Shown piece by piece: positions 1-11,180 of a stretch of 64,000 nt of DNA. Every line of letters begins with the position of its first letter. Position 1 is the first letter of the stretch. The DNA lies in assembly GCF_032854445.1 (NCBI RefSeq), contig NC_088300.1:7936001-8000000 (forward strand). Direction: 5' to 3'. The notes beneath the pieces are model-generated. The model was given only the letters and a program-made list of their open reading frames with translations. It was not told the origin of the DNA and did no database searches. The DNA comes from Liolophura sinensis. Its lineage: Eukaryota > Mollusca > Polyplacophora > Chitonida > Chitonidae. Position numbers and translations under genes: made by a program.

Positions 1-2959
1 TACTCTATGTGTTCTGAGGAGTGCTTAGATGGGTTGGTTGTTGAGCTGTGTAAAATAGGCAGTCAAATACAGATGTACCTTAATACTTAAACCTTTTCAA
101 CTGCCTCTGCAGCTAATATTTTGAAACATTCTTACAGAACTATGGGGCTTAGAGAAATAATTTGCACAGTTTTGTGAAGGTTTCACCTTTAATGACACAA
201 ACAAATCAATCTTGGTGTCATTTTCATAATACCGCACGTAGTGAGGTGAGGCCTGTAGGTATAATGTAAGTTTACTTCACTTACATGTACCTGTCATATT
301 CGTGACACACTGTAAACAAACTTCCGGTTTTCATGATGGCTGCCATTATGAAAGCATGATGTGAAAAGAACCAAAAAGTTTCAACTGCCCCAAACTCTAA
401 AATTTATCTGGGCTGAACACTTTTGATTTTCACTGCCTTATGATGCACAATGAGCATTAATCTTTTGCACAGCGTCTGTGACTTCTAGCCTTAGTTGACG
501 TAAGTACCTGAAGTCTAATATCAGTACTCGACAAAGTTCAGCCTTGAGGTATCCTAGCAATCATACGCAAATCAGCGATCGGCTCATGATGTATGCTAGC
601 TTCAATGGACTTTTCACATGACACACTGATGTTTTTTTTCGAATGGAAAGGGATCTCTCCACACTTGCTAGATACTTGACTCAATCTTTTTTATTCATAA
701 GCATTGCTGGTTTCAATTCTCTTTCTGTACTGGGGTAAAAGCAGCAACACTCACAACATTGATGGTATGTAACTAACTTTTACTACGAAGTGTTTTCAAT
801 AACCTAGCTTATATTTCATTAGCAATTCTGTTTTTTTTTTACTTACATCACATTCAATTTAAAAAAAAAACGCAAACGGAGAAATGCACCACACCCAACA
901 ATAGATCTACAAAAATATTTTTTGTTTTTTCTCTTTTAGCTTCTGTATATAATTGTCTTTAATGTGTATAGTAGATAGTATATAACATGTAGATATTAAT
1001 TTGCCTAATTGATGCACAATGGATATGTAGGCCTACACACTATGTTCGGTCTTAGGCTTTGTTTATTTCATATTAATTGTATGCATAAATTCCACTGAAC
1101 AAAGTTCTTTAGTGGTTGAAAAGGTTGAAGATTTACAGTATGCACATTTTCTGACAAATGCCGCATCGCCGGATTACCCGTAACGTTCTTGAATTAACTA
1201 TTGATCAGTTGTCCGAAGTTAGCTCTGCAATACATAGAGGCAAAATCTTACTCTGAGATAATCTGTTAAAAACAATTCCCGCTCCATGGCTTCAGCTGTC
1301 TCATTTGGCGTTTTCAAGGATCAAATAAAAGTGACGGTTCAGCATTGAACTTTTCAGCTTTCCCACCAAAAACAGACGACGTTTCTTTCACACAGAAGAA
1401 CTCTACGAAGGGAGATAACTATACTGGTACTTCTCACGGCGCATGGGCCGTTTGTGAATGTGTCCTTCAAAGTTCAATATTTTACATGCAGTTTTGGTGC
1501 AAAGTGTATCGTGTAATCAGTTATTGTGCATGTGACGATATGAAGAACTGACGAGCATTGCTGTTAAATATTGGCAGGTTTTTGTGTGATTCGCAGGTCT
1601 GGCCACCGCCAGGGCAGAGGTGACATTGAGTGAGTTGTTGTTGTAACTTATAGCCCAGGCTACTTTTTTCGCTCACAGACCCAAACTGTGAGTGGCAAGT
1701 CAGACTCACCTAGATTATGAACACTGTCAAACCATACACAGGTATTATGTCTGGTAATAACTGCTGAGGAAGGGCAGTTATAAAGACTAGGTTGATCCTT
1801 TCGTTGGTCAGTGAGCCCCTTGTTAGATGTTCATTGTGAAAAGCTAGTTCCAGTTCATCACTCTACCACTTCACAGCAACCTCAAGTTTACAATTCCCAA
1901 AGGAAGTACCAAGTCTACATGACCAAAGTTAAAAAAATATAACATGTCAGTAAGCCAATATTATTTTCCAAGCTTTGTTCGGCAATGGATGGTCCAAACC
2001 AATGTCAAAGCATGCTCCATTTAAAAACCTGATACAGTTGCCATGGCAGTGCAACACCGAGTTTGAGACAAAAAAAATTATCTACAAAATATGTCAGCAC
2101 GGCCTTAACTTAAGTTTGCAAATGCTTATGTAATTCCTTATCTTTTTGTCTGTGGATTTATCATAAGCACAACGTTGATCTGTTATATCCTCGGTCCAAG
2201 ATTCCTTAGTGATGCTCGAAGTGAACGGCTATACTGACAGCCTCGTCATATTTGACAAGGGCAGGTAATTGTATCAGGTTGTTAAATGGACGCTGGTTTG
2301 CCAGTTGTGGTCATCCTTGGCTGAACAAAAAAAAAGCCAAATCTAATGTCGGAGCAATCTCAGACTAAACTTTTTTGTATTCATTTCTGTCAATTTGAAC
2401 TTCTATATTATTACATTAAATACTGAAGCATTACAGTCGTTGTTTCACGTTGACATTTCATGAATACTTTAAATGAAAAGGCAATGAATACTATGACCTA
2501 TGTCCTTAGTTTAAATTTTAGAAGAGGGGTGGAAACAGATCTAGACACCTCAGCCAGATTTTTTCTGGCATGCTTGATAAGTCTTTAAATCACCTGTTAA
2601 TCTGGAATTCTTACCATGGGATACACTATTTCAGGGAAACTGGAAACATGATGTCATATCATGTGTACACTACACACGTACGGCTAATATGAAACAGGTG
2701 TGCTCTCGAGTTGTAGAATAACTTGAGCCTGATTGATTAGAATTGGTAACATGGCAGTGCTTTTGGTCTTCTCTGTAGAACTATGCTAGTTCTGTTTATT
2801 ATAGGTTTACAACATGTCATTTCAGTATAAAATGGTTTGTTTTTTATCTGAGACCTTTATCTTACGTTGCAATCTTGTAATACCTGTTGGACCTGTTTGC
2901 GGACTGGGGCTTCATTTCCTGTATATACATGTAGTTGCTGATTACGTCGCAGACCTGGG
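1..2959. other. no recognised gene (5' flank or 5' intron of the MKKS locus)
   Basis: AT-rich sequence with scattered homopolymer runs and only short, stop-bounded reading frames, most without a usable ATG. No protein family, RNA gene or intact repeat was recognised. Because the first recognisable MKKS-locus exon at 3308 begins right after a splice acceptor, at least one 5' noncoding exon must lie upstream, possibly in here. It could not be placed from sequence alone. Confidence 0.5.
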
Positions 2960-3066
2960 AATGGCCATGGGTTTCCCTCTGGCTCTATCTAGTTTCGTCA
3001 CAGAAAGGCTTTCGTATAAGTGAAAGTTACTGGAGTATGGTGTAAAATACCAGCCAAATAAATTAA
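2960..3066 (+). repeat. SINE 3' fragment
   Basis: Diverged 3' part of the SINE family that recurs across the window. The degenerate 'gtataagtgaaagttactggagtatggtgtaaaataccagccaaataaat' region (read in pieces) matches the tail of the intact copy at 37982-38252. The tRNA-like head is missing, so this is a truncated, old copy. Confidence 0.55.
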
Positions 3067-3307
3067 TAGTTGCAAACTGGGATTTACCTGAAGTTGAAGA
3101 CTCTTAGTACATCAGTACAATTCTTATAGAACCATCACTGATTCTAGTCTTCTCTTTTTCTGAAATTTCTATCTGTGACTTTCAAGTCTTGCCCTAAAAT
3201 TTTTACAGGAGAGTCTGACTTATCATCATGATAATCATGGATGCACAAAATTTAGATCTCATTGCTAAAATTTTCTCTGTAATTAACTTTCTCATTTTTT
3301 GTTACAG

Positions 3308-3547
3308 CTTTCCACCACTCGTTAAGCACTACCATGTCTAAGATCAAGGGATTCCTGAGAAGAAATGTTGTCTGGTTGACATTCATTCCCCTGATAATAG
3401 GCATACACTACACCTGGTACCGTATACAGCTGAATGAAACTCTTGTGCCAAGAGACGTGAAGAAAGCTACAATATTTGGCCATCCTGTTGTACCAGAAAT
3501 TTCTGATGACCAGTCATCTCCAAGTAAAAAGTAGAGCACTTCAAAAG
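3308..3547 (+). other. 5' exon of the MKKS transcript carrying upstream ORF A
   Basis: Bounded by a good acceptor (polypyrimidine then 'ttgttacag', ending 3307) and a donor (AAAAG|GTGACA, exon end 3547). The whole 66-codon ORF A, including its stop, lies inside, so the exon cannot splice ORF A in frame to anything downstream. Its assignment to the MKKS transcript is inferred from order, strand and similarity of layout to vertebrate MKKS. Confidence 0.6.
3334..3534 (+). CDS. upstream ORF A of the MKKS locus: small single-pass membrane peptide (uMKKS-like)
   Basis: A 66-codon ORF starting at ATG with A at -3 (ACC-ATG) and ending TAG. The N-terminus is basic (MSKIKGFLRRN). A hydrophobic stretch of about 16-18 residues follows (roughly residues 12-28, VVWLTFIPLIIGIHYTWY), then a short polar tail ending in lysines. 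That is the form of a small, N-terminally anchored, possibly mitochondrial membrane peptide. In vertebrates the MKKS 5' leader is known to encode conserved small mitochondrial membrane peptides (uMKKS1 and uMKKS2). Here ORF A lies two exons upstream of MKKS on the same strand, and its stop precedes the donor by 13 nt. I infer it is the equivalent of one of those peptides, from position, size and topology rather than an alignment. It may instead be an independent micropeptide gene. Confidence 0.6.
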   Translation: MSKIKGFLRRNVVWLTFIPLIIGIHYTWYRIQLNETLVPRDVKKATIFGHPVVPEISDDQSSPSKK

Positions 3548-3698
3548 GTGACATTTATGATAAACCTTGAAGCTGTTATCCATAAGCATTGTCTTATTCC
3601 CCTTACAAGGACTAGCTTCTGACAGCCCAAGAAATTTGTTTCTAGGTACCATTTATGCATACAATGACATACCTAATTATGGAGATTGGTAGGCAGTG

Positions 3699-3806
3699 TA
3701 CAGTACAGCTCAGGCTAAAAGTCACTTGTTTACCGCTCGTATCAATTTCTGAGATACTGAACTAATCTCCTGCCTGGTTTTGACTTTTAGCCTGAGCTGT
3801 ACTGTA
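3699..3806. repeat. perfect 26-bp inverted repeat with 56-bp loop
   Basis: Positions 3699-3724 are the exact reverse complement of 3781-3806 (core tacagtacagctcaggct). The pairing stops at both outer and inner ends. It lies in the intron 150 bp after the ORF A exon. It could be a small foldback/MITE-type element or an intronic RNA hairpin. No target duplication was identified. Confidence 0.75.
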
Positions 3807-4662
3807 GGTAACCTAGTGAACATTAGGAATTTTACCAGCATCTTTGGGAATCTTTTCTGCAGTACTCCAGTGCTTATATCAACAAATTCGTGAAAGAATG
3901 ATGTTCCACTTAAAAAAAAAGGAGCCCATTTCACAAAGCGCATGTAACGTTACATGCAGCTAACTTCCATAGTGATCAGTATTGTAGGTATTGCGTTGCC
4001 ATGGTAATTACATCATACAAACCAGTCAAATAAGTCATCATTAGTAAAAGATTAAAGGATTAGTGTCCAGATTTACCTACTGGTCCTAATGATAAAGATT
4101 TTAACCTGTTCAAACAGTATGTTACTGGAAAGCTTCTGAAAAATGTATTGATGACTTTAAATCTACCGAAAACAATAGATTTACTGCCCTAACTGATCTG
4201 CAGCCAGCTACCCTTCACAGCAGTGCAGCTCAGTGGATGATGTCACGGATGGCCAACCAAAGTCTAGCTGGCTTAATTAACATGGGAATTCGTGTCAAAA
4301 GGATGTCATTGTCCAGATTGATTCTAGCTGCACAGAAGTAAATATACTGCTGTATCAATTTGAACACATACCTGGTAGTGGAAGATGTTGAAGTGCCAAT
4401 TTATGACACTGACATCTCTGGCCACACTTTAGATTCTGAGTTTTCAAACTTTGAATTTGATTGTTGTCCAGACATTTCAAACTGCATTGGCAATAGACTG
4501 GTAAGCTATAGCTTTGACAACAAATATCATTCTATTCTCCCAGGGATCCTAAATTCATACCTGTATTTGATGACAAAGCAGGTACGTTATTTTTGGCATT
4601 TTGGATGGACTATGCCTGTTGGGCTATGTACGATGTGGACATTGACATTAGTGTACAGAAGT

Positions 4663-4932
4663 TTAGTATCTATCAGTTTTCAGTTCAGTTAATAGTATTT
4701 TATACTTCTGTGTGAAAGTGTTGTTGGCAAATTCAGCTGCATTCCTCTCATAGCTTTCAGCTGTAAAATGACAAAAGCAGATACGGCTGTTTTTGGTGGG
4801 TACAAAATCCTTCCATCTTGTGCTGTAAATCCACGCCTTCCTTAGGTTCAAATAGTCTGGAAACTTGAAAAAACTAACTCCTGGGTTCTTTGGCCTCCAG
4901 TTTTTACAGCTGTATGCAGAACAGAAAACCAT
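4663..4932 (-). pseudogene. THAP zinc-finger domain fragment in an MKKS-locus intron
   Basis: Antisense to MKKS. An 89-codon ORF starting at a true ATG (4932) and ending TAA reads as a single THAP domain. C4 and C9 form the first ligand pair (C-x4-C) and C52 and H55 the second (C-x2-H). Between them are a FFKFP-type core and a KNSRIC segment typical of the family. THAP domains bind DNA through this C2CH finger and occur in host regulators and in P-element-like transposases. Nothing after the domain is recognisable and no good donor follows it, so I read it as a fragment left by a THAP-bearing transposon or retrocopy. A first exon of a gene running leftward is the alternative. Confidence 0.65.
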
Positions 4933-5598
4933 TTCGTGGGGAAATGCAATATGCTTGCTGTCACTCTTGTTTTTTACACTGAACTAAATGGCGAAGCTAT
5001 GACAACTCGTAAAGGTTGGACTTGTATGATGTAATTCAGGGGAGACTTCCAAGTGTTAGCAGAAAAAATGCATGAAACCAGCCTCAATATCTAGTGATTT
5101 TAAGTGCCATATTAGATATGGTTCGAAATGAGAAAACAAGGTTAGTTAATGTTTCAGTTTCTGAAACAGGTTGCGGAGGGGTGGAGGGGCGGGATCCATT
5201 GTGTACAGGTACAGGAGACGGGTGCTACACTGGGTGCTGAGAACTCCTGGAACACCACAGGAACTATTCTTCGTGGTTTCTGCGTACCATGACTGGCTGG
5301 AGAGATGGTGTCCTGTCAAGTGTCTTTGCCATAAACAGAGGTTAAAAATCCCTCAGAGATAGAGCACTTGAAGAGTGGTGGCACTGAAGCCATCCTGGGA
5401 GAGGTACATATAGACCTCGTTGTAAAGCTGTGACTATCAAGCTCAAGGCCGACCAATAAGAATCCTGGAAAGGTCAACTCATATATGAGTTATTTTTGTC
5501 TATCCTGTTAATATTGCATAAATATTGCCAATGTGATGTTGACGGTTAATCGTTCCTTAATTCCAATCCTGGTGATGTCATGTTTGATGTATTTTCAG

Positions 5599-5840
5599 AT
5601 TGAGACATTCACAGTTCAGCTGCAGCCAGTAAGATGATTCGGGAAGGGATATTAAATGCAACCCTTTGGGCATTAAGGAATAAGTTTGCTTCCATAAGTT
5701 TGGTTGTTGCTGTCACCTACATTGCATCATTTCCATATTTTGCTCAGGCAGAGATTTCAACGTCTGAAAGTCGAGCTAATTTCAGGAGAGAGAAAGAGGA
5801 GAAAGCAGCCAAACAAACACCTCAAGGATGAGACAAAAAG
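5599..5840 (+). other. 5' exon of the MKKS transcript carrying upstream ORF B
   Basis: Acceptor 'gatgtattttcag' ends at 5598. Donor AAAAG|GTACAG follows 5840. The complete 65-codon ORF B is internal, with 35 nt before its ATG and 9 nt after its stop. Together with the exon at 3308-3547 it would give a leader of two small ORFs directly upstream of the MKKS start exon. Confidence 0.6.
5634..5831 (+). CDS. upstream ORF B of the MKKS locus: small single-pass membrane peptide (uMKKS-like)
   Basis: A 65-codon ORF from ATG (context AAG-ATG, A at -3) to TGA. It has an N-terminal segment with few charges, a hydrophobic core near residues 19-37 (FASISLVVAVTYIASFPYF), and a strongly charged C-terminal tail (RREKEEK) ending in PQG. 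The pattern is a small tail-out or mitochondrial inner-membrane-type peptide, comparable to ORF A though not similar in sequence. In the spliced order ORF A - ORF B - MKKS, its stop is only 15 nt before the MKKS ATG. Such a gap is very short for ordinary reinitiation. Identity with a vertebrate uMKKS peptide is inferred from genomic position and was not aligned. An overlapping longer frame at 5704-6057 runs into a SINE and is dismissed. Confidence 0.6.
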   Translation: MIREGILNATLWALRNKFASISLVVAVTYIASFPYFAQAEISTSESRANFRREKEEKAAKQTPQG

Positions 5841-5914
5841 GTACAGTACATTGATTGGACCTGGAGACACATACAATAAGCATTACATGCTCAGTTATTT
5901 TTTAGTCCTAAAGG

Positions 5915-6110
5915 ATGTCATTGCGGTCTCTGTGAGTTTAAGTCCAGCTCATGCTGGCTTCCTCTCTGGCCGTGCGCTGGGAGGTCTTGCAGCAACCTGT
6001 GGACGGTTGTGGTTTTCCGCCGGGCTGTGCTCAGTTTCCATAATACTGGTCAGTTAGTGAAATATTCTTGAGTACAGCGTAAAACATCATTCAAGTAAAT
6101 AAATAAATAA
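5915..6110 (+). repeat. SINE, 5'-truncated, + orientation
   Basis: Matches the body and tail of the window's SINE family: 'gtgagtttaagtccagctcatg' (B-box region), the cytosine-rich middle, and 'aaatattcttgagtacagcg' with an 'aaataaataaata' tail. It lacks the first tRNA-like part. It sits in the intron between the ORF B exon and the MKKS start exon. Confidence 0.75.
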
Positions 6111-6349
6111 TGAACAGCCAAAATAAAGCAAACAAATAAACATTCTGACAGATCAATACTTTGTCATCAGATTTTGTGTCTAGACATGGTGTCATATGTA
6201 TAAAAGCCACATTTTATCATGGTGTGAACCTTTGATTGAGTTTATTATTCAAATTTGAAAAGTGTGTTATTTGGATGACAACAGACTTGTTGGTGTGGTT
6301 CTTCATTAAGTGATTGCTCTGTGTGTTTTTTTCCCTCCCCCAGGAAGAC

Positions 6350-9300
6350 ATGTCAGTGGATAAAGTCAGGGTGGATGTTAAGAAGGAGGCTGAGTTTCAG
6401 CGTGACTTCATAGACTCTCCTGACCTCCAGGCCTGTATCAGAGTTCTCCGAGATATCGTCAAGTCTTCATATGGCCCTCAAGGTCGTCTGAAGTCAGTAC
6501 AGAATTGCTGTGGAGGTCATCTGACAGTGACATCCTCATCGCGCAGGCTTTTTGGAGCTCTGTCTGTTTCCAGGCCCGTCCTTCAGCTGGTTGTCGGATC
6601 AGTTCAAGGTCATATGAGGGCGTTTGGTGATGGGGGGTTGTTTGCTGCGCTCCTCTCTCTCAATCTGATTGAAAATTCATTCTGCCTTTCTGTCCAGCGA
6701 CATGTTACTGTGGACCTGTTTGATTGTTTCCTTACGCTAGCCGTCGACTATTTGAAATCCCCAGATTGTAGGTGTAAGCAAGCTCTGAATTACCCCAACT
6801 TGGATTTTCTGCTAAAACTGACACACAGTGTGGTAGGGTCAAAACCGCTGTGCAATTTATACGGCCTCAAACTTGACTACATTAGCAGAATTTTAGTGGA
6901 AGCTTTTCTTCAGTCCCTCCCTGAATCAAAAGTGCACCGCTGTCGACCAGAAACTATTCATTTCTTGACAGAGACTGGGTATTCTGTCACTGAGTCTAAA
7001 GTATTTGCAGGAGTCCTGCTTGATACTTGTGGAAGGGATATTTCCATTGTGCAGAATTTGAACTGTCAAAGTGTTTGGTCTGATAGTCATCGTACAGTAC
7101 CTGTTGTTGTTGTAAACATTTCGCTTTCTGGTGACCTCGAAGACTTTGTTGAAGCAGACTGCTATGAAGTGAACTGTGATATAAATGTGGACAATGTAGC
7201 TATACAGAGGTTACAGTGTTTTGCTGAGGCACTACTCAGCAGTGGCACAAAAGCTGTGTTCTGCCAAAAAGTTGTGCATCCAGACATCAAGATATATTTG
7301 AAAAGACGGGGCATCCTTGTGATTGACAGATTAGGTGGAGCTGTGTGTAAAACCATTCAGCAGTTGACAGGTATGTTTACAACAACAATAATATTGAACT
7401 GTATGTGGTTTAAAGTTAGTGCTATTTCAGACCTAATAGAAGCTAGGCGGAAATTGTTGTGTATGAGCTGTCACAGAGCCGAGAGAAACTAGGTCACATG
7501 ACGTGAGCAACTTAACAGAGATATTAGAAAGATATGAAGGATACCTAGGGAACAGAGTTAACACCACGGTTCAAACAAATTTATGACGAATGACGAATAT
7601 AACTATTGAACACCTGTAAGTATAGAAGTCTTAAAGACAAAATTTTTGCAGTTTCTGTAACATTTTCCTGATGTGATGTGATAATATTTCATATGTAAGG
7701 ATGAATCAGGTAGATGACAGGTGACATTAAGTTAGGCAAATATGCTGGAATGATGTCACATGTCCTATGTGGCAAGGGATGATGATAAGTGTTCTTGTAT
7801 GATGTCACACCAGGCAAAATTGGAAATGACAGAAGACTTTTGTTTCTGTACTACAAGTATCCTCCAAAACTTACGACAGCGGTTTTACTACTTAGTAATT
7901 TTTTTTCCAATTTAGGAAAGCAATTCAGACTACCGGTGTCTTGATCTTTACCATTTAACCCTTCTTTCAAGATATACAGGCCTTCAGACTGGAGTAGCTG
8001 TTTAAAGAAGCTACATTATGTATGTACAATGAACATTTATGCTGTTCTTCAGAAACTAAGCAGCCTTTCACAATTTTGTTATGTGCTTTGTTACTTTTTT
8101 ACAAATGCATGTATAGCATTTGGAGATGAATCTATGTAAATAGGATTGGTCAACTTTAGAGATTGTTTCAGAGAGAGAATTATTTTCGCCAGTGTTGGTC
8201 TCTCAAACATACATGGACATGTGTGTATGGAGATTGCATAATCATGAATTTTCACGTGATTAGGTATGTCTCAGTCGCTAGACACTACTGCATCGTTATC
8301 CTTTATTCTAGATATAATTTTGGGAAGTACATTTACTTTCCACTTTACCAGATCCTGATTATCAATATCCTGTTCCATTTATTTCAAGGAGCCCCAGTTG
8401 TCAGTTGTATTTCTCCATCTGTGGTTCGAAACTGTGTGGGTTCTCTAGCTAGTATTACAGTGGAAGTTTTTCATGGCAAGAGTTACCTCCTCCTGACCTC
8501 ACTCTTTTCCAAGGATGTGAGTGTTGTTTTGTGTAACAGTGGAGAAGAGAGGGTGGAGGAACTAAAGGTGGGTCAGTGTGACCGTGGCATAAATTTGAAA
8601 TAGCTGATTTACTTTTAGTAGTTTTTCATTCTGTAATGTAAATTATTTGATGTTGTAGAGATTACATTGCTCTCCAGGTCATTGCTCTCTATATTATGAA
8701 TACTGTCCTTCCACTGACCAAATACTAGAAACTCATTATAAGTGTAATGTTCGTATGTAGTTTATAAGTGGATATATTTCGGCTGTTTCTTATCTTTCCT
8801 TATCTGTTAAGTACAGGTTTAATGGGCTGTATAAAATTCACTAGTGTCAGTTTTAGAACTACCAGTTCCACCTTTCGCTATGTGAAGAGCAGTGCATTGA
8901 TGGCTTTCTGTTAAACTGACGTATGCTCTTGTATTTTTCTGGCGGCAGGTGGTGAGTGAAGCCGCCGTGCAGTGTCTGTATCGTCATCTCCAGCAGCCTG
9001 AGGTGTTGTCAGGGGGAGGGTGCTGGCAAACACACCTGAGCGGACACATTCGTCAACAGGTACTACTCCTCCCAACAACATGACTTAATAGTTTAGTACA
9101 TCTAACAATTTTTGCTATTTGCTGTTACATGTATGTTAAAGCAAGAACTGTGAAGATCGTACGTGAGCCACATACATCATTAATAATTAAAAGGTATAAT
9201 CTATTTATATATGCTTGTTGAAAGATGAATATCAGCCAGTTTTCATTTGTGTCTCATACAGGGTTAAGTTCATTTTAATATCTGGGAATGCTTTAATGTA

Positions 9301-10342
9301 TGATGGTACACATAAGGAGGCTTTGAACGATTTAGAGATTGTTCTTCAGTTTATGTCATACTTTTGATTTTGATTCTGAGCCATTAAAAGGAGCAGGATA
9401 TAACTCATTGAAAAGGTGCGTGACTCAAAACTGCTGGTATATTGGGTGTGAAATCAGTCCTAGCCAAGGGCAGGGAATTTCTGACGCTGTCATTGCATGT
9501 GTTGCTCTGGTGACAAAAGAAGTATGTGATGCCTGTGGGGCTGTTTGTATTCCACATGTTGTGCTGTTGTGTATTTATTTGGTGTTTTATGCCATTCTAA
9601 AGAATATTTCACTTATGTGATGGTGACAAGCATTGTGGAGCATAGAACCTGGCCCCAGCCCATGGGAAACCCACAACCATTCACAGGTTTGCAGTTGTGT
9701 ACATATATGTCAAATTTGTCAATATCTTGCAAAAGATTGGTGGCTTACCATGAGCACTTGAGTTTTCTATACCCATCACACTGTCTGCCATAGTATAAGA
9801 AAAAAGCATTAAACAACAATCAAGTGAATAAAGTAAACCAAGTGTAACGATGGTAAGATGTTGTTTTATCATCTTTTCAGGTGGAAAACAAAGTAGTGAT
9901 CCTGACGAGAAAATTTCATGTTACCAAGTCGACACTGTTGACTGTTTCAGAGGCTTTTTGTCAAAGCCTGGAACAGTGTGCTATGGCTCTGAGTAAGGAT
10001 GGAGAGTGTCACATGACTGATACAGCCAATCAGCATTTGTGGGTGGCCCCAAGTGCATGTTGGGACAGCAAAAAGGAAAACAAACTTTTTAGGAAATGTT
10101 CCTGTGGAGAATTCTCCCGAGGGGAGACAACTAAGCTGATAGCTCTTACCAGTGTTTCTGGTCAACCACATACAGGAACATATCTTCCTGTGAATAACAA
10201 GACAAGTGTTACAAAGACAGACTTGTTGACTGGAGCCACGGTGATAGATAGCTTTCCAGTACAATTAAATGCCCTTAAGACAGCTGTGCTAACAGCCAGT
10301 GCGGTGTTAGGCATAAACCAGTATGTCAGAGATACAAATTAA
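6350..10342 (+). CDS. MKKS: MKKS / BBS6 chaperonin-like protein (four coding exons)
   Basis: Coding exons 6350-7370, 8389-8567, 8949-9059 and 9881-10342. Phases join as 1, 0 and 0, giving 591 codons (590 aa; human MKKS is about 570 aa). The protein is a group II chaperonin-related fold that, with BBS10, BBS12 and CCT, assembles the BBSome for ciliary trafficking. Diagnostic stretches include SSYGPQGRLK (about residues 39-48), GDGGLFAALLSLNLIEN (93 on), CQKVVHP...DRLGG in the apical part, LSGGGCWQTHL in exon 3, and SEAFCQSLEQC with the terminal ALKTAVLTASAVLGINQYV in exon 4, all in the order of the family. The start is fixed by the ATG 6 nt after acceptor 'cccccag' (6343). The nucleotide-site segment reads GDGG, closer to canonical GDGTT of active chaperonins than the degenerate vertebrate form. 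No clear AATAAA was seen after the stop. Confidence 0.93.
9570..9700 (-). repeat. SINE fragment in the last MKKS intron, - orientation
   Basis: Reverse-oriented copy. 'ggtgttttatgccattctaaagaatatttcactta' is the complement of the family tail and is followed by diverged 'ggaaacccacaacca'. A further degraded tail-like stretch follows to about 9830. Its partial frames explain the spurious reading frames between MKKS exons 3 and 4. Confidence 0.6.
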
Positions 10343-10859
10343 GACTGCAGATATCTGGTCCACTGAATGTAATGGTCCAGAATGTAATTCAGTGAAAATA
10401 CAAGTGTTTTGACTAGATCACTATACAACATCAGGGGTCAGTGTAGATCATGGAGTGTAAGATGGGAATTAATTGTAAACACAGATCAGACGAGGCATGA
10501 TGTGAAATTCTTTAGAATCTGATCTACAGTTATAAATGTGAGTTTAATCTGCCTGATTATCCTGTGTCTGTCTCAGAATATATTATTTCAAAAGAATACA
10601 TGCTTATTATCCAAATCAGTTTAATGTTATTTCTTTTAGTCTTGTTAAAAACAAAAGAGAAAATATGAATCATAAAATCTGCATGCAGAAGAATTTATAG
10701 TTCCTTCCTATAGGTGAAAAATTTGCTTTAAAATTCAAATTGAAAAAAATGTTGTGAAGAGGTTTCTTCTGTTATTGTATACATGTATACAAATTGTGGA
10801 AGTTTTCTTTGTGAAAACAGTTATTATTAAGTATTTGCAAATCTTTTTTTAACTATCCA

Positions 10860-10944
10860 ATGCAACTTTGCACATAGATTCCATCAATGGGTGAGACATT
10901 GTGTCTGGTTTTCCAGTGAAGTGGTGTTGTAGATATGTCGGTAT
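10860..10944 (+). repeat. isolated diverged unit of the 108-bp minisatellite
   Basis: 'cattgtgtctggttttccagtgaag' and 'gatatgtcggtattgga' match the 'ctttgtctggtgtccagtgaag ... gatgtcagcattgga' part of the 108-bp unit of the array that starts at about 11181. It is separated from that array by a dispersed repeat. Confidence 0.6.
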
Positions 10945-11180
10945 TGGAGTGAGTTAGTGAGTGCTTAGGGTTTAACGTACTTAACAGTTTTTCAGTCATA
11001 TGACCATGAAGGAGTTTTTTAGAGTGCATGTCGTAGTGTGCCACGATGTTGCAGGACAGATTTCCACCGCTCTTATCTAGTGCTGCTTCACTGAGGCGAC
11101 TTACCTAAGACGAGTTAGTTGCCCCTCCCTTACACTGATACGGGTCAACCACTGCACTATCCCCTTGATTCTGAACGGCA
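10945..11180 (+). mobile_element. unclassified dispersed repeat inserted in the minisatellite
   Basis: Contains 'gagtgcttagggtttaacgt', 'cagtcatatgaccatgaagg', 'ctagtgctgcttcactgagg' and 'tgatacgggtcaaccactgc'. I recognise this pattern as a non-coding repeat type that is frequent in molluscan genomes; the recognition is from memory, not a search. Minisatellite units flank it on both sides, so it most simply inserted into, or was captured by, the array. No ORF, terminal repeats or target duplication could be defined. Confidence 0.5.
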
